The position numbers were made by a program, and so were the translations under genes. The notes under the pieces were generated by a model, which was given only the letters and a program-made list of their open reading frames with translations, was not told the origin of the DNA and did no database searches. Below, piece by piece: positions 7,568 through 16,434 of a stretch of 64,000 nt of DNA; position 1 is the first letter of the stretch, and each line of letters begins with the position of its first letter. Source of the stretch: Streptomyces sp. B93 (GTDB lineage: Bacteria; Actinomycetota; Actinomycetes; Streptomycetales; Streptomycetaceae); assembly GCF_018070565.1 (NCBI RefSeq), contig NZ_JAGPXL010000017.1, positions 1 to 64,000 of the forward strand. Reading direction: 5' to 3'.

Positions 7568-8254
7568 ATGCCCACGCTGATCCTGGTCCGGCACGGACGT
7601 TCCACCGCCAACACCGAAGGACTGCTCGCCGGCTGGACGCCCGGCGTCGGACTCGACGAGCGCGGCGCCGCGCAGGCCGCCGCGCTCCCGGGACGCCTCG
7701 CCGAGCTGCCCCTCGCCGAGATCGTCACCAGCCCCCTGCAACGCTGTCAGGAGACCCTCCGCCCCCTCCTCGCCACCCGCCCGCAACTGACCCCCCACAC
7801 CGACGACCGCATCGGGGAGTGCCACTACGGCGACTGGTCGGGCCGCAAGCTGGCGGACCTGAAGGACGAGCCGCTGATGGAGGTCGTACAGGCGCACCCC
7901 TCGGCGGCGGCGTTCCCCGGCGGCGAGTCGATGCGGTCGATGCAGACCCGTGCCGCGGAGGCGGTACGGGAGTGGAACGCGCGCGTGGCACGCGACCACG
8001 GCCCCGACGCCGTGTACCTCATGTGCTCGCACGGCGACATCATCAAGTCCCTCGTCGCGGACGCGCTCGGCCTGCATCTCGACCTGTTCCAGCGGATCTC
8101 CGTGGAGCCCTGCTCGATCACGGCGATCCGCTACACCCGTCTGCGCCCGTTCCTGGTACGCCTCGGCGACACCGGCGACTTCGCGTCCCTGGCGCCCCGC
8201 GAGGAGCCGCCGAGCGGCGACGCCCCGGTCGGTGGCGGTGCGGGCGCACCGTGA
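7568..8254 (+). CDS. Histidine phosphatase / phosphomutase, MSMEG_4193 family
   Basis: A 228-aa member of the phosphoglycerate mutase-like superfamily. The phosphoaccepting His sits in LVRHGRSTAN near the N-terminus. Other catalytic residues are visible in TSPLQRCQET, GECHYGDWSG (acid residue) and CSHGDIIKSLVADALG (second His). In Actinobacteria this subfamily (MSMEG_4193, TIGR03848 as I remember it) occurs with a DUF3090 protein and a PI3K-like protein; both follow here in order. The kinase-like partner has been taken as a hint that this enzyme is a phosphomutase rather than a phosphatase, but the substrate is unknown. The C-terminal tail (PREEPPSGDAPVGGG) is probably disordered. Confidence 0.9.
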   Translation: MPTLILVRHGRSTANTEGLLAGWTPGVGLDERGAAQAAALPGRLAELPLAEIVTSPLQRCQETLRPLLATRPQLTPHTDDRIGECHYGDWSGRKLADLKDEPLMEVVQAHPSAAAFPGGESMRSMQTRAAEAVREWNARVARDHGPDAVYLMCSHGDIIKSLVADALGLHLDLFQRISVEPCSITAIRYTRLRPFLVRLGDTGDFASLAPREEPPSGDAPVGGGAGAP

Positions 8255-8359
8255 TCGTCGCCCGCAGTAGGGTGAACCGATCACACCAAACACCACGCCA
8301 CCCCTCGCCCCCCACCACCGCCCCCGCACCCCGCCCCACGACTTCAATGGAGACAGGAC

Positions 8360-8950
8360 GTGTCCCGTCAGGTGTTCCTCTACGACCAACCGGACCGCTT
8401 CGTGGCCGGTACGGTCGGACTGCCCGGGCGCCGTACCTTCTTCCTCCAGGCCTCCGCGGGCACCCGCACCACCAGCGTGGCCCTGGAGAAGACCCAGGTC
8501 GCAGCGCTCGCCGAGCGCATGGACGAACTGCTCGACGAGGTCGTGAGGCGCAGCGGCGGCAGCGCCTCCGTCCCCGCCGTGGCACCCTCGGAGATCCACG
8601 ACACCGCCCCCCTGGACACCCCCATCGAGGAGGAGTTCCGGGTCGGCACCATGGCCCTCGCCTGGGACGGTGAGGAACAGCGCATGATCGTCGAGGCGCA
8701 GGCCCTGGTGGAGCTGGACGCCGACACCGACGAGGACCTCGCCGAAGCCGAGGAACGGCTCCTCCAGGACGAGGAGAACGGTCCACCGATGCTGCGGGTC
8801 CGGCTCACCGGCGCCCAGGCCCGGGCCTTCGCCAAGCGCGCTCTCGACGTCGTCAACGCCGGCCGGCCGCCCTGCCCGCTGTGCAGCCTGCCGCTCGACC
8901 CGGAAGGACACGTATGTCCGCGCCAGAACGGATACCGCCGCGGAGCGTGA
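8360..8950 (+). CDS. DUF3090 family protein
   Basis: A 196-aa conserved actinobacterial protein (DUF3090/YjfB-like), second member of a three-gene set. It starts GTG-TCC-CGT (SRQVFLYDQPDRFVAGTVG), and the C-terminus carries a probable zinc-binding CPLC...HVC cluster (PPCPLCSLPLDPEGHVCP). No enzymatic motif is recognisable. Its 3' end overlaps the next gene by 37 bases, so translation is likely coupled. Function in the family is unknown. Confidence 0.88.
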   Translation: MSRQVFLYDQPDRFVAGTVGLPGRRTFFLQASAGTRTTSVALEKTQVAALAERMDELLDEVVRRSGGSASVPAVAPSEIHDTAPLDTPIEEEFRVGTMALAWDGEEQRMIVEAQALVELDADTDEDLAEAEERLLQDEENGPPMLRVRLTGAQARAFAKRALDVVNAGRPPCPLCSLPLDPEGHVCPRQNGYRRGA

Positions 8951-9747
8951 CCACCGACGGCGTGACCACCGACCGTCTGCTCGCCGAGGGTGAGCTGACC
9001 GTCGTCGGCCGCATCCGCGAGGCCTCCAACGCGGCGCTGTACTGCACCGTGACGCACGACGGCCGACAGGCCGCCTGCGTCTACAAGCCGGTCGCGGGGG
9101 AGCGCCCCCTGTGGGACTTCCCCGACGGCACGCTCGCCGGACGCGAGGTGGCGGCGTACCTCGTCTCCGAGGCCACCGGCTGGGACCTGGTGCCGCCGAC
9201 GGTGCTGCGCGACGGCCCGTACGGCGAGGGCATGGTCCAGCTCTGGATCGAGGCCGTCCCCGGCGCCGAACTGCTCGCCCTGGTCGACCAGGAGGAGCCG
9301 TCGCCGGGCTGGAAGGCGATCGGCCTCGCCGACGTGGGCGAGGACCGCACCGCCCTGCTCGTCCATGCCGACGACCAGCGGCTGAGACGGCTCGCGGTCC
9401 TGGACGCGGTGATCAACAACGCCGACCGCAAGGGCGGCCACCTGCTGCCCGCCGCCGACGGCCACCTCTACGGCATCGACCACGGCGTCACCTTCAACGC
9501 CGAGAACAAGCTGCGCACCCTGCTGTGGGGCTGGGCCGGGGACCCGCTCCCCGAGGAGGCCGTGACCGTCCTCGGACACCTCAGGGAGCAGCTCAAGGAA
9601 GGCGGGACGCTCGCCGAACGCCTCACCGGCCTGATCACCACCGCCGAACTCGACGCGACACGCGCGCGTGTCGACGCGCTCCTCACCTCCGGAGCGCACC
9701 CGGAGCCCTCCGGCGAGTGGCCCGCCATCCCCTGGCCACCGGTGTAG
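8914..9747 (+). CDS. SCO1664-family PI3/4-kinase-like protein
   Basis: A 277-aa protein of the actinobacterial family named after S. coelicolor SCO1664, distantly related to phosphatidylinositol 3-/4-kinases. Visible kinase-like features are ACVYKPVAGERPLWDFP (Lys in a nucleotide-binding strand), DAVINNADRKGGHLL (catalytic loop with Asp and Asn) and YGIDHGVTFN (metal-binding DHG). These match the HipA/PI3K-type pattern NxDxH/R...D. It probably phosphorylates a small molecule or protein partner, so far unidentified. The ATG at 8914 has an upstream GGAAGGA and overlaps DUF3090. mshC follows 107 bp downstream. Confidence 0.87.
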   Translation: MSAPERIPPRSVTTDGVTTDRLLAEGELTVVGRIREASNAALYCTVTHDGRQAACVYKPVAGERPLWDFPDGTLAGREVAAYLVSEATGWDLVPPTVLRDGPYGEGMVQLWIEAVPGAELLALVDQEEPSPGWKAIGLADVGEDRTALLVHADDQRLRRLAVLDAVINNADRKGGHLLPAADGHLYGIDHGVTFNAENKLRTLLWGWAGDPLPEEAVTVLGHLREQLKEGGTLAERLTGLITTAELDATRARVDALLTSGAHPEPSGEWPAIPWPPV

Positions 9748-9854
9748 GACGCCTGCCGCGGGGCACACGGGCCGGGATCGCACAAGACCGCCTTCCCGGC
9801 CACAAGGCCTGGTCCGGTTCGTATACGGAACTCCAGTCCGGTTAGGCTCAAGAC

Positions 9855-11084
9855 ATGCATGCCTGGCCCGCTTCCGAGGTCCCCGCCCTGCCCGGTCAGG
9901 GCCGCGACCTCAGGATCCACGACACCGCGACCGGCACCCTGGTCACCCCGGACCCCGGTCCCGTCGCCCGCATCTACGTCTGCGGCATCACGCCGTACGA
10001 CGCCACCCACATCGGTCATGCGGCGACCTACAACGCGTTCGACCTCGTGCAGCGCGTGTGGCTCGACAACAAGCGCCAGGTCCACTACGTCCAGAACGTC
10101 ACCGACGTCGACGATCCGCTGCTCCAGCGCGCGGACCGCGACAACGTCGACTGGGTGGCCCTCGCCGAGCAGGAGACCGCCCTCTTCCGCGAGGACATGA
10201 CAGCCCTGCGCATGCTGCCCCCGCGGCACTACATCGGCGCGGTCGAGGCCATACCCGGCATCGTGCCGCTGGTGGAGCGGCTGCGGGACATGGGCGCGGC
10301 CTACGAACTGGACGGCGACATCTACTTCTCGGTCGAGTCCGACGCCGACTTCGGCAAGGTCTCCGGCCTCGACGCCGCCACCATGCGGCACCTGTCCGCC
10401 GAGCGCGGCGGCGACCCCGACCGGCCCGGCAAGAAGAACCCGCTCGACCCGATGCTCTGGATGGCGGCCCGTGAGGGCGAGCCCAGCTGGGACGGCGGCT
10501 CGCTCGGCCACGGCCGCCCCGGCTGGCACATCGAGTGCGTCGCCATCGCGCTCGACCACCTCGGCATGGGCTTCGACGTCCAGGGCGGCGGCTCCGACCT
10601 CGCCTTCCCGCACCACGAGATGGGCGCCTCGCACGCCCAGGTGCTGACCGGCGAGTTCCCCATGGCCAAGGCGTACGTCCACGCGGGCATGGTCGCCCTG
10701 CACGGCGAGAAGATGTCGAAGTCCAAGGGCAACCTCGTCTTCGTCTCCCAGCTGCGCCGTGACGGCGTGGACCCGGTCGCCATCCGGCTGGCGCTGCTCG
10801 CCCACCACTACCGGGCCGACTGGGAGTGGACCGACGACGTGCTGCGGGACGCCGAGGCGCGGCTGGCGCGCTGGCGCGCGGCGGTGTCCCGGCCCGACGG
10901 CCCGCCCGCGGAGACGCTGGTGGAGGAGGTCCGCGACGCGCTCGCCGCCGACCTGGACGCCCCCGCCGCCCTCGCCGCGGTCGACCGCTGGACGGCCCGC
11001 CAGGAGGAGCAGGGCGGCACGGACACCGGCGCCCCCGGCGTCGTGTCCCGCGCGGTGGACGCACTGCTCGGCGTCGCGCTCTAG
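9855..11084 (+). CDS. mshC: Mycothiol ligase (GlcN-Ins:cysteine ligase)
   Basis: ATP-dependent ligase joining cysteine to glucosaminyl-inositol, the third step of mycothiol synthesis in the cytosol. 409 aa, a cysteinyl-tRNA synthetase paralogue. It has the zinc/HIGH region YVCGITPYDATHIGHA near residues 36-56, GHGRPGWHIECVAIA, FPHHEMGASHAQ and the KMSKS loop GEKMSKSKGN. The length is shorter than a true CysRS and the tRNA-binding C-terminal domain is missing, which separates MshC from CysS. It lies directly after the three-gene phosphomutase set, a linkage seen widely in Actinobacteria. A 15-bp hairpin ends the unit. Confidence 0.94.
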   Translation: MHAWPASEVPALPGQGRDLRIHDTATGTLVTPDPGPVARIYVCGITPYDATHIGHAATYNAFDLVQRVWLDNKRQVHYVQNVTDVDDPLLQRADRDNVDWVALAEQETALFREDMTALRMLPPRHYIGAVEAIPGIVPLVERLRDMGAAYELDGDIYFSVESDADFGKVSGLDAATMRHLSAERGGDPDRPGKKNPLDPMLWMAAREGEPSWDGGSLGHGRPGWHIECVAIALDHLGMGFDVQGGGSDLAFPHHEMGASHAQVLTGEFPMAKAYVHAGMVALHGEKMSKSKGNLVFVSQLRRDGVDPVAIRLALLAHHYRADWEWTDDVLRDAEARLARWRAAVSRPDGPPAETLVEEVRDALAADLDAPAALAAVDRWTARQEEQGGTDTGAPGVVSRAVDALLGVAL

Positions 11085-11096
11085 CCCGTACGACGA

Positions 11097-11129
11097 AGGG
11101 GCGCTTCCCTCACCGAGGGAAGCGCCCCT
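11097..11129. terminator. Bidirectional terminator, mshC / parJ
   Basis: Perfect 15-bp stem (11097-11111 with 11115-11129) and a 3-nt loop between two convergent genes. Confidence 0.85.
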
Positions 11130-11158
11130 GCCCACTCCTGCGACTCAACTCCCGCGAC

Positions 11159-12142
11159 TCACTCCTCCGAGGAGTCGTCCTCGTCCGCTCCCGGCTTGGG
11201 CGGCTTCGGCGGACGCGTCCGCTCACCCGGGTTGTCCCGCAGGTACGGCGGACCGTCGCCTCCGTCGGTGGCGTGCCCACCGGGCCCGCCGGCGGGCCCG
11301 CCGCCGTCCCGGCGCCGCAGATACCGCTCGAACTCCCGCGCGATCGCCTCACCGGACGCCTCGGGCAACTCGGCGGTGTCCCGGGCCTCCTCCAGCGTCT
11401 GGACGTACTCGGCGACCTCGCTGTCCTCGGCGGCCAGCTGGTCCACCCCCACCTGCCAGGCCCGCGCGTCCTCGGGCAGCTCACCCAGCGGGATACGGAC
11501 GTCGATCAGGTCCTCCAGCCGGTTCAGGAGGGCCAGCGTCGCCTTCGGGTTGGGCGGCTGCGAGACGTAGTGCGGTACGGCGGCCCACAGCGACACCGCC
11601 GGGACGCCCGCGTGCGTGCACGCCTCCTGGAGGACGCCGACGATGCCCGTCGGGCCCTCGTACTTGGTCTCCTCCAGGTCCATCCGGCGGGCCAGGTCCG
11701 CGTCCGACGTGGTCCCGCTGATCGGCACCGGACGGGTGTGCGGGGTGTCACCGAGCAGCGCGCCCAGGATCACCACCAGCTCCACGCCCAGCTCATGGGC
11801 GAAGCCCAGCAGCTCGTTGCAGAACGAGCGCCAGCGCATGGACGGTTCGATGCCGCGCACCAGCACCAGGTCGCGCGGTTTGTCGCCGCCGACCCGGACC
11901 ACCGACAACCTTGTCGTCGGCCAAGTGATCTTGCGGACGCCGGCATCCATCCACACCGTGGGGCGGTTGACCTGGAAGTCGTAGTAGTCCTCGGCGTCCA
12001 GCGCCGCGAACACCTCGCCCTTCCACTCCCTCTCGAGATGCGCGACCGCGGTGGAGGCGGCGTCGCCGGCATCGTTCCAGCCCTCGAACGCGGCCACCAT
12101 GACCGGGTCGATCAGCTCGGGAACCCCCTCGAGCTCGATCAC
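11159..12142 (-). CDS. parJ: PAC2-family protein, ParA-interacting ParJ homologue
   Basis: A 327-aa protein of the PAC2 (proteasome assembly chaperone 2-like) family. Residues 1-250 contain PAC2 features such as AFEGWNDAGDAAS and GALLGDTPHTRP, and the last 60 residues are a Gly/Pro/Asp/Glu-rich tail (PPKPPKPGADEDDSSEE). In S. coelicolor the orthologue at this chromosomal place (SCO1662, from memory) was described as ParJ, which binds ParA and affects its polymerisation during sporulation septation. The family name comes from eukaryotic proteasome chaperones, and proteasome genes lie 20 kb away, but a role in 20S assembly is not shown. GTG start at 12142 with AGGAGG-like RBS (12147-12155). Confidence 0.85.
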   Translation of the reverse strand: MIELEGVPELIDPVMVAAFEGWNDAGDAASTAVAHLEREWKGEVFAALDAEDYYDFQVNRPTVWMDAGVRKITWPTTRLSVVRVGGDKPRDLVLVRGIEPSMRWRSFCNELLGFAHELGVELVVILGALLGDTPHTRPVPISGTTSDADLARRMDLEETKYEGPTGIVGVLQEACTHAGVPAVSLWAAVPHYVSQPPNPKATLALLNRLEDLIDVRIPLGELPEDARAWQVGVDQLAAEDSEVAEYVQTLEEARDTAELPEASGEAIAREFERYLRRRDGGGPAGGPGGHATDGGDGPPYLRDNPGERTRPPKPPKPGADEDDSSEE

Positions 12143-12198
12143 CCAGTGCCTCCTTCCGACGTGCCCTCGCTTGACGTCCCAACCTTACGGCGTTCCGC

Positions 12199-12217
12199 GG
12201 GGGCTCCCGCAGCCCCC
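12199..12217. terminator. Short hairpin between FadR-type regulator and parJ
   Basis: 7-bp stem (12199-12205 with 12211-12217), 5-nt loop, downstream of the regulator gene on the minus strand. Modest strength. Confidence 0.4.
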
Positions 12218-12287
12218 TTGCACGGGGGAGTGAACGGATCACTGCCCCGTTCGACACACCGGAACACCCCGCGATTCATCCGAGCTG

Positions 12288-12971
12288 TCAGGCCGGTTCC
12301 CCCAGCGCGCTGCGCAGCCACTGCTCCACGCTCGCGATGTGCACGGTCGCCCACGACCGCGCCGCCTCGGCGTCCCGGTCGCGCAGCGCGGCGAGGATCG
12401 CGCGGTGCTCGTGCAGGGTGCGGCTGACGGCGTCCCGCTGGGTCAGGCCGCGCCAGACCCGGGCGCGGGTGGTGGGCCCGGACAGACCGTCGAGCAGCGA
12501 CGACAGCACCGAGTTGCCGGACGCCTGCCCGATGGCCCGGTGGAACTCCAGGTCACAGGCGACCAGCTGCTCCACCGAGGGCGCCGCGCCGAGCGCGTCC
12601 AGCCGCTCCTCCAGCGCGTCCAGTTCGGCCACGGTGATCCGGGAAGCGGCCAGCGCGGTGGCGGCGGGTTCCAGGATGCGGCGCACCCCGAGGAACTCCA
12701 GCACCGTGTCGTCGCGGTGGAAGTCCACCACGAAGCTCAGCGCCTCCAGCAGCAGCCGCGGGTCCAGACTGGTGACGTACGTCCCGTCGCCCTGCCGTAC
12801 GTCCAGGATCCGGATCAGCGACAGGGCGCGCACGGCCTCGCGCAGGGAGTTGCGGGACAGTCCCAGGCCGGCGGCGAGTTCGCTCTCCTTCGGCAGCCGG
12901 TCCCCGGGCCGCAGCGCACCCGAGACGATCATGTCCTTGATCTTCTCGATCGCCTCGTCGGTCACTGCCAT
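12288..12971 (-). CDS. FadR-subfamily GntR transcriptional regulator
   Basis: A 227-aa DNA-binding regulator. The winged HTH occupies residues 1-75 (DMIVSGALRPGDRLPKESELA, then GLSRNSLREAVRALSLIRIL and RQGDGTYV), followed by an all-helical FCD ligand-binding domain. The latter has the metal-ligand pattern Asp...His...His (ACDLEFHRAIGQASGN, TLHEHRAILAALRDRD), as in metabolite-sensing FadR/LldR proteins. I took the ATG at 12971; the open frame continues far upstream but without related sequence. A CATAAT -10-like element and a 15-bp palindrome lie just upstream, suggesting autoregulation. Ligand unknown. The next genes upstream are glycerol genes, though those already have GylR. Confidence 0.87.
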   Translation of the reverse strand: MAVTDEAIEKIKDMIVSGALRPGDRLPKESELAAGLGLSRNSLREAVRALSLIRILDVRQGDGTYVTSLDPRLLLEALSFVVDFHRDDTVLEFLGVRRILEPAATALAASRITVAELDALEERLDALGAAPSVEQLVACDLEFHRAIGQASGNSVLSSLLDGLSGPTTRARVWRGLTQRDAVSRTLHEHRAILAALRDRDAEAARSWATVHIASVEQWLRSALGEPA

Positions 12972-13031
12972 GGCCGGTCTCCCACGGTCGTACGTCGTGC
13001 GCTGATCCCACGGACGTCCACAGCCAGTCAC

Positions 13032-13046
13032 AGACATCCGATGTCT
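13032..13046. promoter_or_regulatory. Palindromic operator candidate AGACATCCGATGTCT
   Basis: Perfect 15-bp palindrome with 7-bp arms and one central base, 60 bp upstream of the FadR-type regulator start. On the minus strand a CATAAT hexamer (13058-13053) lies just before it, so a protein bound here would block transcription. Size and symmetry fit a GntR/FadR site, so autoregulation is the simplest reading. Confidence 0.55.
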
Positions 13047-13080
13047 CAGCGCATTATGACCGACCTGGCGCCGGGGCAGC

Positions 13081-13122
13081 ACGAAGGGGGCGGCCCCGTC
13101 GGGGTGGAGCCGCCCCCTTCGT
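13081..13122. terminator. Terminator of the glycerol operon
   Basis: Perfect 14-bp stem (13081-13094 with 13109-13122) and a 14-nt loop, immediately downstream of glpD on the minus strand. Confidence 0.8.
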
Positions 13123-13141
13123 CCCCCCGTCCCACCCGACG

Positions 13142-14758
13142 CTACTTCTTGTCGAGCAGGTCCTGGACCTTCGCGCGGACGTCGTCCGTGGCCAGGCCGC
13201 GGATCGTCAGAGTGGTCCGGCGGCGCAGCACGTCGTCCGCCGTCTCGGCCCACTCGTGGTCCCGGGCCCACACCACCTGCGCCCAGATCTCCGGGGCGTC
13301 GGGGTGGACGCGCCCGGCGAGTTCGGGGTTCTCGTTGGCGATCCGGGCGATGTCGAAGGCGAGCGAGCCGTAGTGGGTGGCCAGGTGCCGGGCGGTGTCG
13401 GCGGCCATCCGCGGGCCGGGCGCCGGGTGGTCGGTGAGCAGCCGGTGGGCGACCGCGCGCGGGTTGGCGATACCGGGCAGCGGCAGCTTCTTCGGCAGCG
13501 CGGAGATCGGCTCGAAGTCGTCGCCCAGCGGGTGACCCGGCAGCGACTCCAGCTTGCGCATCACCGTGCGGCCGATGTGGCGGAAGGTGGTCCACTTGCC
13601 GCCCGCGATGGACAGCATCCCGCCGCGGCCCTCGGTCACCACGGTCTCCCGCTTGGCCTTGGCGGTGTCGCCGGGCCCGCCCGGCAGCACCCGCAGACCC
13701 GCGAACGCGTAGGTGATCAGGTCCCGGTCGAGCTGCTGGTCGCGGATGGAGAACGCGGCCTCGTCGAGGATCTGGGCTATGTCCTTGTCGTTGACGGCGA
13801 CATCGGCCGGGTCGCCCTCGTAGACCTCGTCGGTGGTGCCGAGCAGCAGCATGTCCTCCCAGGGGAGGGCGAAGGTGATGCGGTACTTGTCGATGGGGGT
13901 GGCCAGCGCCGCCTTCCACGGCGAGGTCCGCTTGAGCACCAGGTGGGCGCCCTTGGACAGCCGGATGGACGGGGCGGCGTTCGGGTCCTCCATGCGGCGC
14001 AGGTGGTCGACCCAGGGGCCGGTCGCGTTCAGCACCAGGCGGGCGGTCACGCCGAACTCGTCACCGGAGAGCCGGTCGCGCAGCTCGGCGCCGGTCACCC
14101 GGCCCCGGGTGAACCGCAGGCCGGTGACCTCGGCGTGGTTGAGGACCACGGCACCCGCGTCGACGGCCGCGCGGACCGTCATCAGCGCCATCCGGGCGTC
14201 GTTCATCTGGTCGTCTCCGTACACGGCGACGGCCTTGAGGTTCTCGGTGCGCAGCTCGGGCACGTCCGCCTGCGCCTTGCCGGGGGAGAGCAGGTGGCCG
14301 ACGCCGTCGCCGAAGGCGGAGAGCGCGGAGTAGGCGAAGACACCGGCCCCCAGCTTCGCGGCGCCGTGCGGCCCGCCCTTGTACACGGGGAGGTAGAAGG
14401 TGAGCGGGTTGGCCAGGTGGGGGGCCACCTGGCGGGAGACCGCACGGCGCTCGAAGTGGTTCTCCGCCACCAGCTTCACCGCGCCGGTCTGGAGGTAGCG
14501 CAGACCGCCGTGGAGCAGCTTGGAGGAGGCGGAGGAGGTGGCGCCGGCGAAGTCGCCGGCGTCGACCAGGGCCACCCTGAGTCCGGACTGCGCGGCGTGC
14601 CAGGCGGTGGAGATGCCCAGGATGCCGCCGCCGATCACGAGAAGGTCGTACGACGCCTTGGAAAGCTGCTCCCGGACCTCGGCACGGCCGGGGTTGGCGC
14701 CGGAGGCCGGGTGGGTGCCGAGGGCAGGCACGGACTGAAGGGTGGACTGACTGGTCAT
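13142..14758 (-). CDS. glpD: Glycerol-3-phosphate dehydrogenase
   Basis: FAD-dependent membrane-associated enzyme oxidising glycerol 3-phosphate to dihydroxyacetone phosphate and passing electrons to quinone. 538 aa, normal for the family. The FAD-binding GGGxxG lies in DLLVIGGGILGISTAWHAA (about 39-57), with SSASSKLLHGGLRYL and the C-terminal GGKWTTFRHIGR blocks typical of GlpD. Third gene of the glpF-glpK-glpD operon (gylCAB in S. coelicolor nomenclature, where this is gylB), 47 bp after glpK. Expected to be glycerol-inducible and repressed by GylR. Confidence 0.95.
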   Translation of the reverse strand: MTSQSTLQSVPALGTHPASGANPGRAEVREQLSKASYDLLVIGGGILGISTAWHAAQSGLRVALVDAGDFAGATSSASSKLLHGGLRYLQTGAVKLVAENHFERRAVSRQVAPHLANPLTFYLPVYKGGPHGAAKLGAGVFAYSALSAFGDGVGHLLSPGKAQADVPELRTENLKAVAVYGDDQMNDARMALMTVRAAVDAGAVVLNHAEVTGLRFTRGRVTGAELRDRLSGDEFGVTARLVLNATGPWVDHLRRMEDPNAAPSIRLSKGAHLVLKRTSPWKAALATPIDKYRITFALPWEDMLLLGTTDEVYEGDPADVAVNDKDIAQILDEAAFSIRDQQLDRDLITYAFAGLRVLPGGPGDTAKAKRETVVTEGRGGMLSIAGGKWTTFRHIGRTVMRKLESLPGHPLGDDFEPISALPKKLPLPGIANPRAVAHRLLTDHPAPGPRMAADTARHLATHYGSLAFDIARIANENPELAGRVHPDAPEIWAQVVWARDHEWAETADDVLRRRTTLTIRGLATDDVRAKVQDLLDKK

Positions 14759-14805
14759 GTCGGGTTACTACTCCTCGTCAGAGCCGTCTGGGAGTGGGGC
14801 TCTCG

Positions 14806-16344
14806 TCAGTTCTCGTCCTCGAGCCAGCCCATGGTCCGTTCGACGGCCTTGAGCCAGTTCTTGTACTCACGTTCGCGGATGTCCGCGTCCATGCGGGGGG
14901 TCCACTCGGCGGCCCGGCGCCAGTTGGCGCGCAGGTCGTCGGTGCTGTTCCAGAAGCCGACGGCGAGTCCGGCGGCGTAGGCGGCGCCGAGGCAGGTGGT
15001 CTCGGCGACCATGGGGCGCACCACGGGGGCGTCCAGGAAGTCGGAGAGGGTCTGCATCAGCAGGTTGTTGGACGTCATGCCGCCGTCGACCTTGAGGGCG
15101 GTGAGTTCGACGCCGGAGTCCTTGGTCATGGCGTCGGCGATCTCGCGGGTCTGCCAGGCGGTGGCCTCCAGCACGGCACGGGCCAGGTGGGCCTTGGTGA
15201 CGTAGCGGGTGAGACCGGCGATGACGCCGCGGGCGTCGGAGCGCCAGTAGGGGGCGAACAGGCCGGAGAAGGCGGGCACGAAGTAGGCTCCGCCGTTGTC
15301 CTCGACGGACAGGGCGAGGGTCTCGATCTCGGCGGCGGTGGAGATCAGGCCCATCTGGTCGCGCATCCACTGCACCAGGGAGCCGGTGACGGCGATGGAG
15401 CCTTCGAGGGCGTAGACGGTGTCCTGGTCGCCGATCTTGTAGCCGACGGTGGTGAGCAGGCCGCTGTAGGAGTTGATGATCTTGTCGCCGGTGTTCATCA
15501 CCATGAAGGTGCCGGTGCCGTAGGTCGACTTGGTCTCGCCCTCGGAGAAGCAGGTCTGGCCGAACAGGGCCGCCTGCTGGTCGCCGAGCGCGGAGGCGAC
15601 CGGGATGCCGCCGAGCAGGTCGCCGAGCTTGCCTCCGGTGATCTCGCCGTAGACCTCGGCGGAGGAGCGGATCTCGGGGAGCATCGCGAGCGGCACGCCG
15701 ATGGACTCGGCGATCTTCTCGTCCCACTCCATGGTGTGCAGGTTCATCAGCAGGGTGCGGGAGGCGTTGGTGACGTCGGTGACGTGCTTGCCGCCGTTGA
15801 CCCCGCCGGTGAGGTTCCAGATGACCCAGGTGTCCATGGTGCCGAAGAGGATGTCGCCCGCCTCGGCGCGTTCCTTGAGGCCGTCGACGTTGTCGAGGAG
15901 CCAGCGGGCCTTGGGGCCAGCGAAGTAGGAGGCCAGGGGGAGGCCGGTCTCGCGGCGGAAGCGGTCCTGGCCGACGTTGCGGCCCAGTTCGCGGCAGAGG
16001 GCGTCGGTGCGGGTGTCCTGCCAGACGATGGCGTTGTGGACGGGCTCACCGGTGTTCTTGTCCCACAGCACGGTGGTCTCGCGCTGGTTGGTGATGCCGA
16101 TGGCCTTGATGTCGTCGCGGGTGATTCCGGCCTTGGCGACGGCTCCGGCGACGACTTCCTGGACGTTGGTCCAGATCTCGGTGGCGTTGTGCTCGACCCA
16201 GCCCGGCTTGGGGAAGATCTGCTCGTGTTCCTTCTGGTCGACGGAGACGATACGGCCGTCCCGGTCGAAGATGATGCAGCGGGAGGACGTGGTGCCCTGG
16301 TCGATCGCCGCGATGAACGGGCCGGCGGTGTGGGCGTCGGTCAC
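14806..16344 (-). CDS. glpK: Glycerol kinase
   Basis: ATP-dependent phosphorylation of glycerol to sn-glycerol 3-phosphate in the cytosol. 512 aa, FGGY carbohydrate kinase fold. The N-terminal phosphate loop is AIDQGTTSSRC (about 13-23); GITNQRETTVLWD and the glycerol-contacting WQDTRTD follow, with KVDGGMTSNNLLMQ as the second ATPase block. GTG start at 16344. It is the middle gene of the glycerol operon (gylA in S. coelicolor). The 90-bp gap to glpF has no terminator-like hairpin that I can see. Confidence 0.96.
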   Translation of the reverse strand: MTDAHTAGPFIAAIDQGTTSSRCIIFDRDGRIVSVDQKEHEQIFPKPGWVEHNATEIWTNVQEVVAGAVAKAGITRDDIKAIGITNQRETTVLWDKNTGEPVHNAIVWQDTRTDALCRELGRNVGQDRFRRETGLPLASYFAGPKARWLLDNVDGLKERAEAGDILFGTMDTWVIWNLTGGVNGGKHVTDVTNASRTLLMNLHTMEWDEKIAESIGVPLAMLPEIRSSAEVYGEITGGKLGDLLGGIPVASALGDQQAALFGQTCFSEGETKSTYGTGTFMVMNTGDKIINSYSGLLTTVGYKIGDQDTVYALEGSIAVTGSLVQWMRDQMGLISTAAEIETLALSVEDNGGAYFVPAFSGLFAPYWRSDARGVIAGLTRYVTKAHLARAVLEATAWQTREIADAMTKDSGVELTALKVDGGMTSNNLLMQTLSDFLDAPVVRPMVAETTCLGAAYAAGLAVGFWNSTDDLRANWRRAAEWTPRMDADIREREYKNWLKAVERTMGWLEDEN

Positions 16345-16434
16345 TGTGTGCTCCTGAGAGGTCCGTGGTTACGGGGGGCGGTGCGTGCGCGTGTGCTGAA
16401 CAGCTTGCGGCTCGTACGGGGGCTGTGCCCGCTG

